Source: Mycetocola lacteus
GTDB lineage: Bacteria; Actinomycetota; Actinomycetes; Actinomycetales; Microbacteriaceae
DNA: 64,000 nt
NCBI RefSeq assembly: GCF_003667575.1
Contig: NZ_RCUY01000002.1
Coordinates: 186,001-250,000 of the forward strand
Direction of reading: 5' to 3'
Under the pieces are notes generated by a model. It had not been told where the DNA came from, made no database searches, and worked only from the letters and a program-made list of their open reading frames with translations. Both the position numbers and the translations under genes were made by a program. Below, in pieces: positions 39,826-50,008 of this stretch (positions are counted from its first letter, which is position 1; each line of letters starts with the position of its first letter).

Positions 39826-42132
39826 ATGACCGACGAGCAGAACACCCAGGGATCACACCCAACCCACGGCGGGCACGACGAGCACGCGGGCCACGACGAG
39901 CATGCAGGTCACGACGAGCACGCGGGCCACGGCGGGCATGGCGGCCACGCCGGACACGTCGCCGCGTTCCGCCGCCTGTTCTGGATCATGCTGGTCTTCG
40001 CCCTCCCGGTGGTCACGCTGTCGGGCATGTTTGCCCATATCCTCGGCTATGCCCTGCCCGATATCCCCGGAATCACCTGGGTGTCCCCGATCCTCGGGAC
40101 CGTCATGTATGTCTGGGGCGGCAAACCCTTCCTGACCGGTGCGGTGGATGAGTTGCGGGCCCGCAAGCCGGGCATGATGCTCCTGATCGCGCTGGCCATC
40201 ACCGTCGCCTTCCTCTCGTCCTGGGGGTCGAGTCTCGGGCTGCTCAGCCACGAGCTGGACTTCTGGTGGGAACTCGCGCTGCTGATCGTGATCATGCTGC
40301 TGGGACACTGGATCGAGATGCGCTCGCTCGCCCAGACTTCCTCGGCCCTGGACTCGCTGGCGGCCCTGCTGCCCGACGAGGCCGAGCGGGTCATTGAAGA
40401 CACCGCCGCTCACGCCCCCTCGGCGCAAGGCACGCCGGCACACACAGCACACGAGACACACAGCGGGAACGACCGGCACGAGGCACACCAAACACACGTC
40501 GGGAACAACGGGCACGAAGCACACGAAGACGCCGAATCACATGAACGGCACGACGGGCATGTTGCCGGCGCACCGGGCACCGAGCAGATCGAACGGGTAG
40601 CCCCGAGCACCCTCGCGGTGGGCGACCTGCTGATCGTCCGCCCCGGCGGCCGGGTCCCGGCCGATGCGCGGATCGAGTCCGGGTCCGCGGACATGGACGA
40701 GTCGATGATCACCGGCGAATCCCGCGCCGTGCACCGCGAGCCCGGGGACACCGTAATCGCCGGCACCGTGGCCACCGATTCGGGCCTGCGGGTCCGTGTC
40801 ACCGCGGTGGGTGGAGACACCGCCCTGGCCGGGATTCAGCGTCTGGTGGCCGATGCCCAGGCCTCATCCTCGCGCGCCCAACGCCTGGCCGACCGCGCCG
40901 CTGGCTGGCTGTTCTGGTTCGCGCTGGGATCCGCGGTCATCACCGCGCTGGTGTGGACCCTGCTCGGGATGCCCGATGACGCCGTGGTGCGCACCATCAC
41001 CGTGCTGGTCATTGCCTGCCCGCACGCGCTGGGCCTGGCGATCCCACTGGTGGTCTCGATCGCCACCGAACGGGCGGCCCGCGGCGGCATCCTGATCACC
41101 GACCGGCTCGCCCTGGAGAGCATGCGCGGGGTCGGCAGCGTGCTCTTTGACAAGACCGGAACCCTGACCCGTGGGGAGCCCCGGGTCGAGGAGATCGCGG
41201 TCGCCGACGGTTCCGACCTCGACGAGCATGCGGTGCTGGCCCTGGCCGCCGCGGCCGAGTCGGATTCCGAGCATCCGCTGGCCCGCGCCATCATGGCGGC
41301 CGCCGACGAGCGCAACCTCACCCGGGAACGCGCGAGCGACTTTACCTCGGCCCCGGCGCTGGGTGTGCGGGCCCGGGTGGGCACGCGGGAGATCGGCGTG
41401 GGCGGTCCGGGACTGCTCCGCGAGTATCAGGCCCGGGAGCTTCCCGCGGCGGAGGATTGGCGAGCGCAGGGTGCGATCATCCTGCACGTACTTGCCGACG
41501 GGGCGGTCATCGGCGCACTCAAGCTTGCCGATGAGATCCGTCCGGAATCCCGCGAGGCTGTGGAGGCACTCCAGCACCTGAGCATCGAGCCGGTGATGAT
41601 CACCGGGGACGCCGAGGCCGTGGCGCACGCGGTCGCCGCCGAGCTCGGCATCACCCGGGTCTTTGCCGGGGTGCGGCCCGAGGACAAGGCGGCCCGCGTG
41701 GCCGAGCTGCAGGCCGAGGGACGGGTCGTGGCAATGGTGGGTGACGGCGTCAACGACGCCCCGGCCCTCGCCCGGGCGGATGTGGGCATCGCGATCGGGG
41801 CGGGCACGGATGTGGCCATCGCCTCGGCCGGGGTGATCCTGGCCAGCGATGATCCCCGCTCGGTCCTCTCGGTCATCGAACTCTCCCGGGCCAGCTACCG
41901 CAAGATGAGCCAAAACCTCTGGTGGGCCGCGGGCTACAACCTACTCTCGGTCCCACTCGCGGCCGGGGTGCTCGCGCCAATCGGGTTTGTGCTGCCGATG
42001 TCGGTGGGGGCGATTCTGATGTCGCTGTCCACGATCATCGTGGCCGCCAACGCCCAGCTGCTGCGCCGGCTCGATCTCTCTCCCGAGGCCGGGGTGCGGG
42101 CTGCCCGCGCACGCGGTAGCCATACCCGCTAG
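39826..42132 (+). CDS. P1B-type copper/silver-translocating ATPase, CPH (CopB) class, with two His-rich regions
   Basis: Metal-exporting P-type ATPase of 768 residues. Phosphorylation site Asp442 in DKTGT, actuator TGES at 296-299, metal-binding CPH at 398-400 in ACPHALGLAIP, and GDGVNDAPAL in the P-domain. The CPH motif marks the CopB class (Cu2+/Ag+ rather than Cu+). Instead of a CxxC metal domain the N-terminus has tandem GHDEHA repeats (residues ~15-44). Unusually, a second His-rich, low-complexity stretch of ~58 residues (193-250) interrupts the region just before the actuator TGE loop. The adjacent CsoR-like operator supports copper control. Confidence 0.93.
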   Translation: MTDEQNTQGSHPTHGGHDEHAGHDEHAGHDEHAGHGGHGGHAGHVAAFRRLFWIMLVFALPVVTLSGMFAHILGYALPDIPGITWVSPILGTVMYVWGGKPFLTGAVDELRARKPGMMLLIALAITVAFLSSWGSSLGLLSHELDFWWELALLIVIMLLGHWIEMRSLAQTSSALDSLAALLPDEAERVIEDTAAHAPSAQGTPAHTAHETHSGNDRHEAHQTHVGNNGHEAHEDAESHERHDGHVAGAPGTEQIERVAPSTLAVGDLLIVRPGGRVPADARIESGSADMDESMITGESRAVHREPGDTVIAGTVATDSGLRVRVTAVGGDTALAGIQRLVADAQASSSRAQRLADRAAGWLFWFALGSAVITALVWTLLGMPDDAVVRTITVLVIACPHALGLAIPLVVSIATERAARGGILITDRLALESMRGVGSVLFDKTGTLTRGEPRVEEIAVADGSDLDEHAVLALAAAAESDSEHPLARAIMAAADERNLTRERASDFTSAPALGVRARVGTREIGVGGPGLLREYQARELPAAEDWRAQGAIILHVLADGAVIGALKLADEIRPESREAVEALQHLSIEPVMITGDAEAVAHAVAAELGITRVFAGVRPEDKAARVAELQAEGRVVAMVGDGVNDAPALARADVGIAIGAGTDVAIASAGVILASDDPRSVLSVIELSRASYRKMSQNLWWAAGYNLLSVPLAAGVLAPIGFVLPMSVGAILMSLSTIIVAANAQLLRRLDLSPEAGVRAARARGSHTR
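39868..39957 (+). repeat. 18-bp tandem repeats encoding GHDEHA units
   Basis: Three imperfect 18-base units (GGCCACGACGAGCAC-like) followed by shorter GGCGGGCAT-type units encode the His-rich N-terminus of the copper ATPase. Copy number may vary between strains by slippage without shifting the frame. Confidence 0.8.
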
Positions 42133-42154
42133 CCGGGCACGTCCGGGCAGACGA

Positions 42155-42186
42155 AAGCCCCGCGCCACCTCGGTGGCGCGGGGCTT
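42155..42186 (+). terminator. bidirectional intrinsic terminator
   Basis: Perfect 13-14-bp stem (AAGCCCCGCGCCA and complement) with a short CCTCGG loop, between the convergent ATPase and alcohol dehydrogenase genes. Confidence 0.87.
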
Positions 42187-42210
42187 CGATGTCCGCAAAC
42201 GGGGCGCGTC

Positions 42211-43236
42211 TTAGCGCAGGTCCATCACGATGCGACCGTCGATAGCTCCGCGCTTCATCCGGTCAAACACCGCGTTGATGTCGTCCAGCTTGGCGGTTTC
42301 CACGGTCGGCACCACCTTGCCGTCGGTGTAGAACTGGACTGCCTCGATCATGTCCTGACGGGTTCCCACGATCGATCCGCGGATGGTGAGCCCACGCAGC
42401 ACGATATCGAAAATGTTGGCGGGGAAGTCTCCCGGAGGCAGACCGTTGAACACGATGGTGGCACCGCGACGGGCAATCGCCAGCGCCTGGGCGAACGCCT
42501 GCGGGTGGACGGCGGTCACCAGCACGCCGTGCACGCCACCGGTCTGCTCCTGGATGACGGTTGAGGGGTCCTCGTTCAGCGCGTTGACGGTCACCACGGC
42601 ACCGTGGTGACGGGCGAGTTCCAGCTTGGCATCGTCCACGTCGATGGCCACGACCTTGAAGCCCATCGCCACCGCATACTGCACGGCGATGTGACCGAGG
42701 CCGCCGATACCGGAGATCGCGACCCACTGGCCCGGACGCGCATCGGTGACCTTGAGACCCTTGTATACGGTCACGCCGGCGCAGAGGATCGGGGCGATTT
42801 CGACCGGGTCGACGCTCGGGTCCAGGCGGGCGGCATAGGTGGCGTCCACCAGCATGTACTCACCGAAGCTGCCGTCCACCGAGTAGCCACCGTTCTGCTG
42901 CTTCTCGCACAGGGTCTCCCACCCGGTGCGGCAGTACTGACAGGTACCACAGGCGGACCACAGCCAGGCGTTGCCCACCAGGTCGCCCACGGCCAGATCG
43001 GAGACGCCCTCACCCACGGCGACGACGGTGCCCACACCCTCGTGTCCGGGGATCAGCGGGGACTTCGGGGCGACCGGCCAGTCTCCCTGCACGGCGTGCA
43101 GGTCGGTGTGGCAGACCCCGGTGGTGAGAACCTTCACCAGAGCCTGGCCCGGCCCCGGAGTCGGGACGGTGACCTGATCAATGGTGAGGGGTGCCCCGGC
43201 GGAGTGGGCGACGGCGGCGCGCATCGTGTTCGACAC
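42211..43236 (-). CDS. adhP: zinc-dependent alcohol dehydrogenase, AdhP type
   Basis: NAD-dependent medium-chain dehydrogenase interconverting primary alcohols such as ethanol and their aldehydes. Catalytic zinc ligands Cys42 (GVCHTDLHAVQGDW), His65 (GHEGVG) and Cys152 are present, and the structural zinc is held by Cys96, Cys99, Cys102 and Cys110 (CGTCQYCRTGWETLC). The NAD fold is ISGIGGLGHIAVQYA. GTG 43234-43236 follows GGAG with good spacing; a longer start at 43314 is unsupported. 341 aa, normal length. Divergent from a GAF-domain regulator that may control it. Confidence 0.94.
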   Translation of the reverse strand: MSNTMRAAVAHSAGAPLTIDQVTVPTPGPGQALVKVLTTGVCHTDLHAVQGDWPVAPKSPLIPGHEGVGTVVAVGEGVSDLAVGDLVGNAWLWSACGTCQYCRTGWETLCEKQQNGGYSVDGSFGEYMLVDATYAARLDPSVDPVEIAPILCAGVTVYKGLKVTDARPGQWVAISGIGGLGHIAVQYAVAMGFKVVAIDVDDAKLELARHHGAVVTVNALNEDPSTVIQEQTGGVHGVLVTAVHPQAFAQALAIARRGATIVFNGLPPGDFPANIFDIVLRGLTIRGSIVGTRQDMIEAVQFYTDGKVVPTVETAKLDDINAVFDRMKRGAIDGRIVMDLR

Positions 43237-43332
43237 GTTTACTCCAATCGTATGGAAATGATTCACCCCACCGTGATGACGGATCCGGGGCGATGACCCG
43301 TTGGTCACCCTCATGCTAGGACCGCCCAGGTT

Positions 43333-43344
43333 GCAATCAGTTGC
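43333..43344. promoter_or_regulatory. inverted repeat between adhP and its divergent regulator
   Basis: GCAATCAGTTGC, four-base arms around TCAG, followed by a TATAAC box at 43349-43354. It lies in the 264-base intergenic region, otherwise without recognisable content, and could be an operator of the GAF-domain regulator. Confidence 0.35.
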
Positions 43345-43500
43345 GATCTATAACCGATGTCATGAAAAGCTGTTTTTGCCGTCGGCGCTCCCCTAGACTG
43401 GCGGTGAGCGCTGCCCGTCATTCGGGGTGTGACCACCCTTTCGGCGGGCCCATGATGATGGTCGACTGGGTCGTCCAGAGTACGGCGAAGGGACACGGTT

Positions 43501-44754
43501 GTGTGGTCTACGGTTTCCTCCACGCCCGGGCAGAGTGAGCTGGTTCGCCAGTCGTGGAGCCGATCGGCGGCACACCGAGTGGACCCGGCGGGACGCCCCG
43601 GACGCACCCAGCTGAGCCCGGACGAGCTGCACAATCGGCGCGCCCACAGCCCGCTGACCGATCTCATCCCCATCGCCCGGGCGCTCCTCCTGGGTGAAAA
43701 TGCACGCGATGGTGACGCACTGGTGGCCCTCGGCGATGCCGACGGTACGCTGCTCTGGGTGGAGGGCGATCACGATCTGCGCGATGCGGCCGAGTCAATG
43801 TCCTTCATGCCGGGAACCGACTGGTCCGAGGCGGCGGTGGGCACCAGCGCCCCGGGCACCGCACTCGCGCTCGAGCGGCCGGTGCGGGTCCACCACGGGG
43901 AACATTTTGCCAGCGCCGCCAAGTCGTGGAGCTGCCTGGCCGTGCCCCTGCGCGATCCCGAGACCGGCACCGTTCTCGGGGTGTTGGATCTGACCGACCG
44001 GACCGGGGATATTCGCACCCACGGCGAGCGCCTCCTCATCGCCACCGCCTACGCGCTCCAGCAGGAGCTCTTGGTGCGCCGGCTGCGCGAGAAGGCTGCC
44101 ACGCCACATCGGTCGGCCCCGGTATTAGCCCCCGACGCCACCCCGTCCGGCACGCCCAGCCTCGACGTGCTGGGCCGCGATCTGGGTGTCCTGCGAGGCC
44201 CCACGGGCAAGGCACGACTGAGCGCACGGCACGCCGAGATCCTCACCCTGCTGGCCTGGCATCCCCAGGGGCTCACCGCCGAACGGCTTGCCGATCTGCT
44301 GTATGAGCGCAAGGCTCCGCTGGTGACCCTGCGCGCCGAGATCGTCCGGCTGCGCCGAGTCCTCGCCGAGGTGGGCATCTCGACGCTGGCCACCCGTCCC
44401 TATCGCCTGGATCCCGAGCTGGACACCGATGTACGCCGGGTGCTCTGTCTCCTGGACCGCGGGGCGCACCGCAGGGCTCTGTCCGCGTTTACCGGCGACG
44501 TCCTGCCCTCCTCCCGGGCACCGGGCATTCTGACCATCCGCGAGCAGGTCCGCGAGCGGCTGCGTGAGTCGCTGCTGACCGGTGCCGCGGTGGAGCCGCT
44601 GCTGGAGTTCGCCCGCGGTCCGCACGGGATCGACGATCTCGAGATCTGGCGCATGTGCCTCCACCTGCTGCCCGCGTGTTCCCCGCGCCGAGCCGGAGTG
44701 CTGCGCGAGATCAACCGGATCACCCGCGAACTCGACAGCCAGGTGCGCGTGTAA
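43501..44754 (+). CDS. GAF-domain transcriptional regulator, divergent from adhP
   Basis: A 417-residue cytoplasmic regulator. Residues ~50-190 form a GAF-like sensor (ALGDADGTLLWVEGDHDLRDAAESMSFMPGTDWSEAAVGTSAPGTALALERPV...SCLAVPLRDPETGTVLGVLDLT), as in AcoR/EutR-like GAF regulators of alcohol and acetoin metabolism. A proline-rich linker leads to a winged-helix-like region (ARLSARHAEILTLLAWHPQGLTAERLADLLYERKAPLVTLRAEIVRLRRVL). There is no AAA+ domain. The GTG at 43501 is accepted although its ribosome-binding site is weak. Its position opposite adhP suggests control of that gene (inference). Confidence 0.83.
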   Translation: MWSTVSSTPGQSELVRQSWSRSAAHRVDPAGRPGRTQLSPDELHNRRAHSPLTDLIPIARALLLGENARDGDALVALGDADGTLLWVEGDHDLRDAAESMSFMPGTDWSEAAVGTSAPGTALALERPVRVHHGEHFASAAKSWSCLAVPLRDPETGTVLGVLDLTDRTGDIRTHGERLLIATAYALQQELLVRRLREKAATPHRSAPVLAPDATPSGTPSLDVLGRDLGVLRGPTGKARLSARHAEILTLLAWHPQGLTAERLADLLYERKAPLVTLRAEIVRLRRVLAEVGISTLATRPYRLDPELDTDVRRVLCLLDRGAHRRALSAFTGDVLPSSRAPGILTIREQVRERLRESLLTGAAVEPLLEFARGPHGIDDLEIWRMCLHLLPACSPRRAGVLREINRITRELDSQVRV

Positions 44755-44849
44755 TCCTCCGACGGTACCCTCCGCGACCGGTGCGGAGACGATAGGACGC
44801 ACCGACATACCGTTTCCGACAGCCCCGCCCATTGCCCCGAGGCCCTGCC

Positions 44850-44855
44850 TATGCT
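44850..44855 (+). promoter_or_regulatory. -10 element of leaderless nsrR
   Basis: TATGCT followed by six bases (GACGGC) and the ATG at 44862, with no Shine-Dalgarno. The spacing equals that of the glucosidase promoter at 23672 and of the genes at 51093 and 52875. Confidence 0.55.
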
Positions 44856-44861
44856 GACGGC

Positions 44862-45326
44862 ATGAAACTCAGCATGTTTGCCGACGCCTCCCTGCGGGCG
44901 ATGGTCATGCTGGCCGCCCTCCCGCCCGGCGAGATTCGCACGGCTCGCGAGGTAGCCGAGGTGATCGAGGTCCCGGTCACGCACCTGAGCAAGGCGATCT
45001 CCCGGCTCTCGGATTTTGGGCTGGTTGAGGTGGCCCGCGGACGATACGGCGGCGCTCAGCTGACCGCGGCGGGGCGGGAAGCGAGCGTGGGGGCGGTGCT
45101 GCGTCGCCTGGATCCGCGCTCGGATCTGGCCGAGTGTGTCAGCGCCGAGGGAAACCAATGCCCGCTGATTGCCGATTGCGCGCTGCGCAGCATCCTGGCC
45201 GAGGCGAGGGAGGCGTTTTATCAATCGCTGGATCGGCACCTGATCGTGGACCTTCCCACGCCCCGGCAGATCCACATCATGTTTCCCACGATTCCCGTAT
45301 GCACCCCGGTTGCGGCCGCGCTGTAA
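44862..45326 (+). CDS. nsrR: NsrR, [4Fe-4S] nitric-oxide-sensing Rrf2-family repressor
   Basis: Rrf2-family winged-helix regulator of 154 residues. Three cluster cysteines, Cys92, Cys100 and Cys106 (ECVSAEGNQCPLIADC), have the C-x7-C-x5-C spacing of NsrR, and Asp8 in MKLSMFADAS matches the Asp that is the fourth cluster ligand in Streptomyces NsrR. DNA-recognition helix: VPVTHLSKAISRLSDFGLVEVARGRYGG. NO destroys the cluster and releases DNA. It lies directly upstream of hmp, the classical NsrR target, separated by 145 bases that contain a GCATT/AATGC palindrome. Confidence 0.93.
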   Translation: MKLSMFADASLRAMVMLAALPPGEIRTAREVAEVIEVPVTHLSKAISRLSDFGLVEVARGRYGGAQLTAAGREASVGAVLRRLDPRSDLAECVSAEGNQCPLIADCALRSILAEAREAFYQSLDRHLIVDLPTPRQIHIMFPTIPVCTPVAAAL

Positions 45327-45423
45327 AACCGATCCGATACCCCATCTTGGTGCGCCAACCGGGCGTTCAGGATGCGTCAAAACTCCCGAGGACGGTCCGT
45401 GGAGGCTGCAAGCTGCTCATATA

Positions 45424-45438
45424 CGCATTGTGAATGCG
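45424..45438 (+). promoter_or_regulatory. putative NsrR operator upstream of hmp
   Basis: CGCATT-GTG-AATGCG, a perfect six-base-arm palindrome 33 bases before the hmp start, partly overlapped by a TATA-like box (CATATACG, 45418-45425). GCATT/AATGC half-sites are the core of NsrR boxes. Confidence 0.72.
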
Positions 45439-45471
45439 CCGATGAACGCACGTTTCAACCGAAAGGGAACC

Positions 45472-46623
45472 ATGCTCTCCTCCACCTCCCGTCCCCTGAT
45501 CGAAGCGACCCTGCCGCTCATCGCCGAGCGGATCGAATTCATCACCCCCGAGTTCTATAAGCGGATGTTTGCCGCGCACCCCGAGCTGCTGGACGGCATG
45601 TTTAACACCGCCAACCAGGGCACCGGAGAGCAGCCGCGGGCGCTGGCCGGCAGCATCGCCGTCTTCGCCACCCACCTGCTAAAGAACCCGGGCACCTACC
45701 CCGAGGCACTGCTCTCACGCATCGCCCACCGCCACGCCTCCCTCGGCGTCACCGCCGACCAGTACGACATCGTGTACACACATCTGTTTGCTGCGATCGC
45801 CGCCGATCTCGGGGAAGCCATCACCCCGGAGATCGCCGCCGCCTGGAGCGAGGTGTACTGGCTGATGGCCCACGCACTGATCAAGCTTGAGCGTGACCTC
45901 TACGCCATCCAGGCCAACGATAAGGTGTGGATGCCCTGGAAGATCACCGAACGCGTTGAGGTGGGCAACGCCGTCAACATCACCTTCACCCCGGCCGATG
46001 ACACCCCGATCACTCCGGCGCTTCCCGGCCAGTATGTGAGCGTCAAGGTACTGCTGGACTCCGGTGTTCACCAGGCACGCCAGTTCACCCTCACCAGCCC
46101 CGGCGGTGCCGAACGCCGCATCACCAGCCGCCGTCGCGATGACGGTGCCGTCTCCCCGATCCTGCAGGACCGGATGCCCGTGGGTAGCGTCGTGGAGCTC
46201 TCCAACCCGTATGGCGACGTGGTCCTCCCCGCGGGCAATCACCCGCTGGTTCTGGTCTCCGCCGGCATCGGCTCGACCCCGAGCGCCTCGATGCTGCGCA
46301 CCCTCGCCCTGGCCGGTTCGGGCCGCCGGGTCCAGGTCCTGCACGCCGACCAGTCCCCCGAGGTCTGGGCCCTGCGCGACCAGATGATGACCGACATCGC
46401 CCGCCTGCCCGGTGCCAGCGTGCACACCTGGCTCGGCGAGGGCAGCGGCTTGGCCATCGACCTCAGCCATCACAATATCCCCGCCGATGCCGAGCTGTTT
46501 GTCTGCGGTCCGCAGCCGTTTATGCAGCGCATCCGCGAACAGGCGCTCGCCCTGGGACTGCCCGCCAGCCGGGTCCACTATGAAATCTTCGGCCCGGACG
46601 TGTGGCTGCCGCAGGTCGACTAA
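45472..46623 (+). CDS. hmp: flavohaemoprotein, nitric oxide dioxygenase
   Basis: Cytoplasmic enzyme converting NO and O2 to nitrate using NAD(P)H. The globin domain (1-140) has the distal Tyr29 in FYKRMF, Gln54, and the proximal His88 in IAHRHASLGV. The FAD domain shows RQFTLTSP and the NAD domain VSAGIGSTPSASML; the C-terminus HYEIFGPDVWLP is standard. AAGGGA precedes the ATG at 45472; an upstream in-frame start at 45310 lies before the operator and is rejected. 383 aa, somewhat short of the usual ~395 but all domains are present. Controlled by NsrR next door. Confidence 0.95.
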   Translation: MLSSTSRPLIEATLPLIAERIEFITPEFYKRMFAAHPELLDGMFNTANQGTGEQPRALAGSIAVFATHLLKNPGTYPEALLSRIAHRHASLGVTADQYDIVYTHLFAAIAADLGEAITPEIAAAWSEVYWLMAHALIKLERDLYAIQANDKVWMPWKITERVEVGNAVNITFTPADDTPITPALPGQYVSVKVLLDSGVHQARQFTLTSPGGAERRITSRRRDDGAVSPILQDRMPVGSVVELSNPYGDVVLPAGNHPLVLVSAGIGSTPSASMLRTLALAGSGRRVQVLHADQSPEVWALRDQMMTDIARLPGASVHTWLGEGSGLAIDLSHHNIPADAELFVCGPQPFMQRIREQALALGLPASRVHYEIFGPDVWLPQVD

Positions 46624-46674
46624 GCATCGCTTATCGACATCACGGCAGACGTTCGAATCCGTGCGGACACACAC

Positions 46675-46710
46675 AAAGCGGGCCGGTGATCAGGATCACC
46701 GGCCCGCTTT
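46675..46710. terminator. bidirectional intrinsic terminator
   Basis: Perfect 16-bp inverted repeat (AAAGCGGGCCGGTGAT and complement) with a CAGG loop, between convergent hmp and guaB. Confidence 0.9.
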
Positions 46711-46721
46711 GGGTTGCGAGT

Positions 46722-48305
<1,584 letters not shown>

Positions 48306-48326
48306 TTAAGCGATATTGCGGGTGAT

Positions 48327-49316
48327 TTATTTCCCCTGGTTCTCAGGCTTCTGTGTGGGGGCGATGATCGGGATCGCGCCGGTCTGCGCCTGAGCCAGGG
48401 CGGCATCGGCGAGCCGGTTCGCCCGGCCGTGACGAACCAGGTCTACCGACAGGATAACGAGTGAGAGCCACACGATCCCAAATCCGATCCACCGCTCGGG
48501 TGGCAACTGCTCGCCCAGCACCAGCCAGCCGATCAGGAACATCAGGGTAGGGCCGAGATACTGGGCGAATCCCAGGGCGGTCAGCGAGATGCGGCGAGCG
48601 CCCGAGGCGAACAGCAGCAGCGGGGCCGCGGTGGTGATGCCGGTCGCGATCATCAGCACGGTGGGCAGCGGCGAGGAGTGCAGCAGATCCAGGCTGCCGG
48701 TGTGTGCCCAGACGATGCCGATGATGATCGCGGCCACCGGGAGCAGCAGAACCGTCTCAACAAACAGGCCGGTCAGCGCGCTAACCCGGGCGCCGATGCC
48801 CTTTTTCAGGACGCCGTAGATGCCGAAACTCACCGCGAGGAGCAGCGCAATCCAGGGCACCCGGCCCAGGCCGATCGAGATGATCACAAACGCCACCACG
48901 GTCATGGCCAGGGCAAACCACTGGGTGGGGCGCAGCTTCTCACGATAGATGAGCACACCGAGCAGGATGGTCACCACCGGGTTCGCGAAGTATCCCAGCG
49001 CGGCCTCGACCACATAGCCACTGGTGGCGGCAATGACATAGGTTTGCCAGTTGACGTAGATAACCAGACCCGCGGCGGCGATCACACCGACCATGCGCGG
49101 ACGGCGCAGGACCTCACGCACCTCGGGCCAGGTGCGGGTAAAGCTAATGAGCAGGGCGCAGAAGATCGCGGTGAACACGATCCGCCAGGCGACGATTTCG
49201 AAGGGGTTAATGGAGCTGAGCAGGACGAAGTACAGCGGCAGGATGCCCCAGATCAGGTAGGACAGGAGCGCATAGGTGAGGCCGCGGCGTGACTCGGACG
49301 GGGTAGGGGAAGTCAA
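48327..49316 (-). CDS. rarD: RarD family EamA-type transporter
   Basis: Ten-helix membrane protein of the drug/metabolite transporter superfamily, RarD branch (GLTYALLSYLIWGILPLYFVLLSSINPFEIVAWRIVFTA; NWQTYVIAATSGYVVEAALGYFANPVVTILLGVLIYREKLRPTQW; ALGFAQYLGPTLMFLIGWLVLGE). Substrate unknown; homologues are annotated as chloramphenicol-sensitive proteins. The TTG at 49316, seven bases after GAAAG, gives the family N-terminus; an upstream start at 49436 would add 40 residues lacking family character. It ends in a polar tail of ~35 residues. Confidence 0.87.
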   Translation of the reverse strand: MTSPTPSESRRGLTYALLSYLIWGILPLYFVLLSSINPFEIVAWRIVFTAIFCALLISFTRTWPEVREVLRRPRMVGVIAAAGLVIYVNWQTYVIAATSGYVVEAALGYFANPVVTILLGVLIYREKLRPTQWFALAMTVVAFVIISIGLGRVPWIALLLAVSFGIYGVLKKGIGARVSALTGLFVETVLLLPVAAIIIGIVWAHTGSLDLLHSSPLPTVLMIATGITTAAPLLLFASGARRISLTALGFAQYLGPTLMFLIGWLVLGEQLPPERWIGFGIVWLSLVILSVDLVRHGRANRLADAALAQAQTGAIPIIAPTQKPENQGK

Positions 49317-49483
49317 GGGTGTGCTTTCTTTGTGGGAACAACCGAGGATAACCCGAATATCGGGGCGACGATTCCGTAAGTCCACATGCGACAGCCCGCC
49401 GCACATGCACTGCCCGAGCACCGCCGCAGCCCACACGGGTGTGAAAGCGTGGAGGAAAACGGTTTTATCAAGGAGATCCGAAC

Positions 49484-49885
49484 ATGAGCGACCCCAACTT
49501 CACCTCGCAGCCGGGTGCCGAACAGCCCGCCGCGTACCCCACCCAGCAGCCCGCCCCGGAACTTCAGGGGTACGCCGCGGCTCCGCAGCCGGGATACGCC
49601 GCAGCCCCGCAGCCGGGGTATGCTCAGCCCGGCTACGCCGCCGCACCGCAGAAGACCAGCGTCATGGCGATTCTCGCGCTGATCTTCGGCATCCTGGTAG
49701 CTCCGGTCGGCATCGTCCTGGGCCACATCGCGCTCAAGCAACTGAAAACCTCGGGTGAGGGCGGTGAAGGCCTGGCGAAGGCCGGCTTGATTATCGGCTA
49801 TATCTTCTTTGCCCTGTGGATCCTGATCAATATAATCGGGGTGATTATGGCTCTAGCCGGTGCGAGCAGCAGCTACGGCTACTAG
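49484..49885 (+). CDS. DUF4190 membrane protein with Pro/Gln/Tyr-rich N-terminus
   Basis: A 133-residue protein: about 60 residues of QPGYAAAPQ-type repeats, then two hydrophobic segments (TSVMAILALIFGILVAPVGIVLGHIALKQLK and AGLIIGYIFFALWILINIIGVIMAL) joined by KTSGEGGEGLAKAG, the DUF4190 layout. The ATG follows AAGGAG with eight bases of spacing. Tandem with a larger paralogue at 50009, sharing the [10 protein letters not shown] core. Function unknown; such proteins are small envelope proteins of actinobacteria. Confidence 0.88.
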   Translation: MSDPNFTSQPGAEQPAAYPTQQPAPELQGYAAAPQPGYAAAPQPGYAQPGYAAAPQKTSVMAILALIFGILVAPVGIVLGHIALKQLKTSGEGGEGLAKAGLIIGYIFFALWILINIIGVIMALAGASSSYGY

Positions 49886-49899
49886 GTCGCACGGATGAG

Positions 49900-49930
49900 A
49901 CGCCCGCTTCACCGAGCGGGCGTTTTGTTT
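49900..49930 (+). terminator. intrinsic terminator with T-run
   Basis: Stem ACGCCCGCT/AGCGGGCGT with a 6-base loop followed by TTTGTTT, 14 bases after the first DUF4190 gene, so the two paralogues are probably transcribed separately. Confidence 0.85.
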
Positions 49931-50008
49931 ACCCATAAGTCCCGCACTGGCCCAGAAATATGCAGGTATGTCAGAATTAGGGGACATTATCACCGAGGGG
50001 ACCACAAA

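Noticed and set aside
39868..39957. CRISPR or minisatellite outside genes
   Set aside because: Short 18-bp units inside the copper ATPase gene, all in frame and encoding His-rich peptide.
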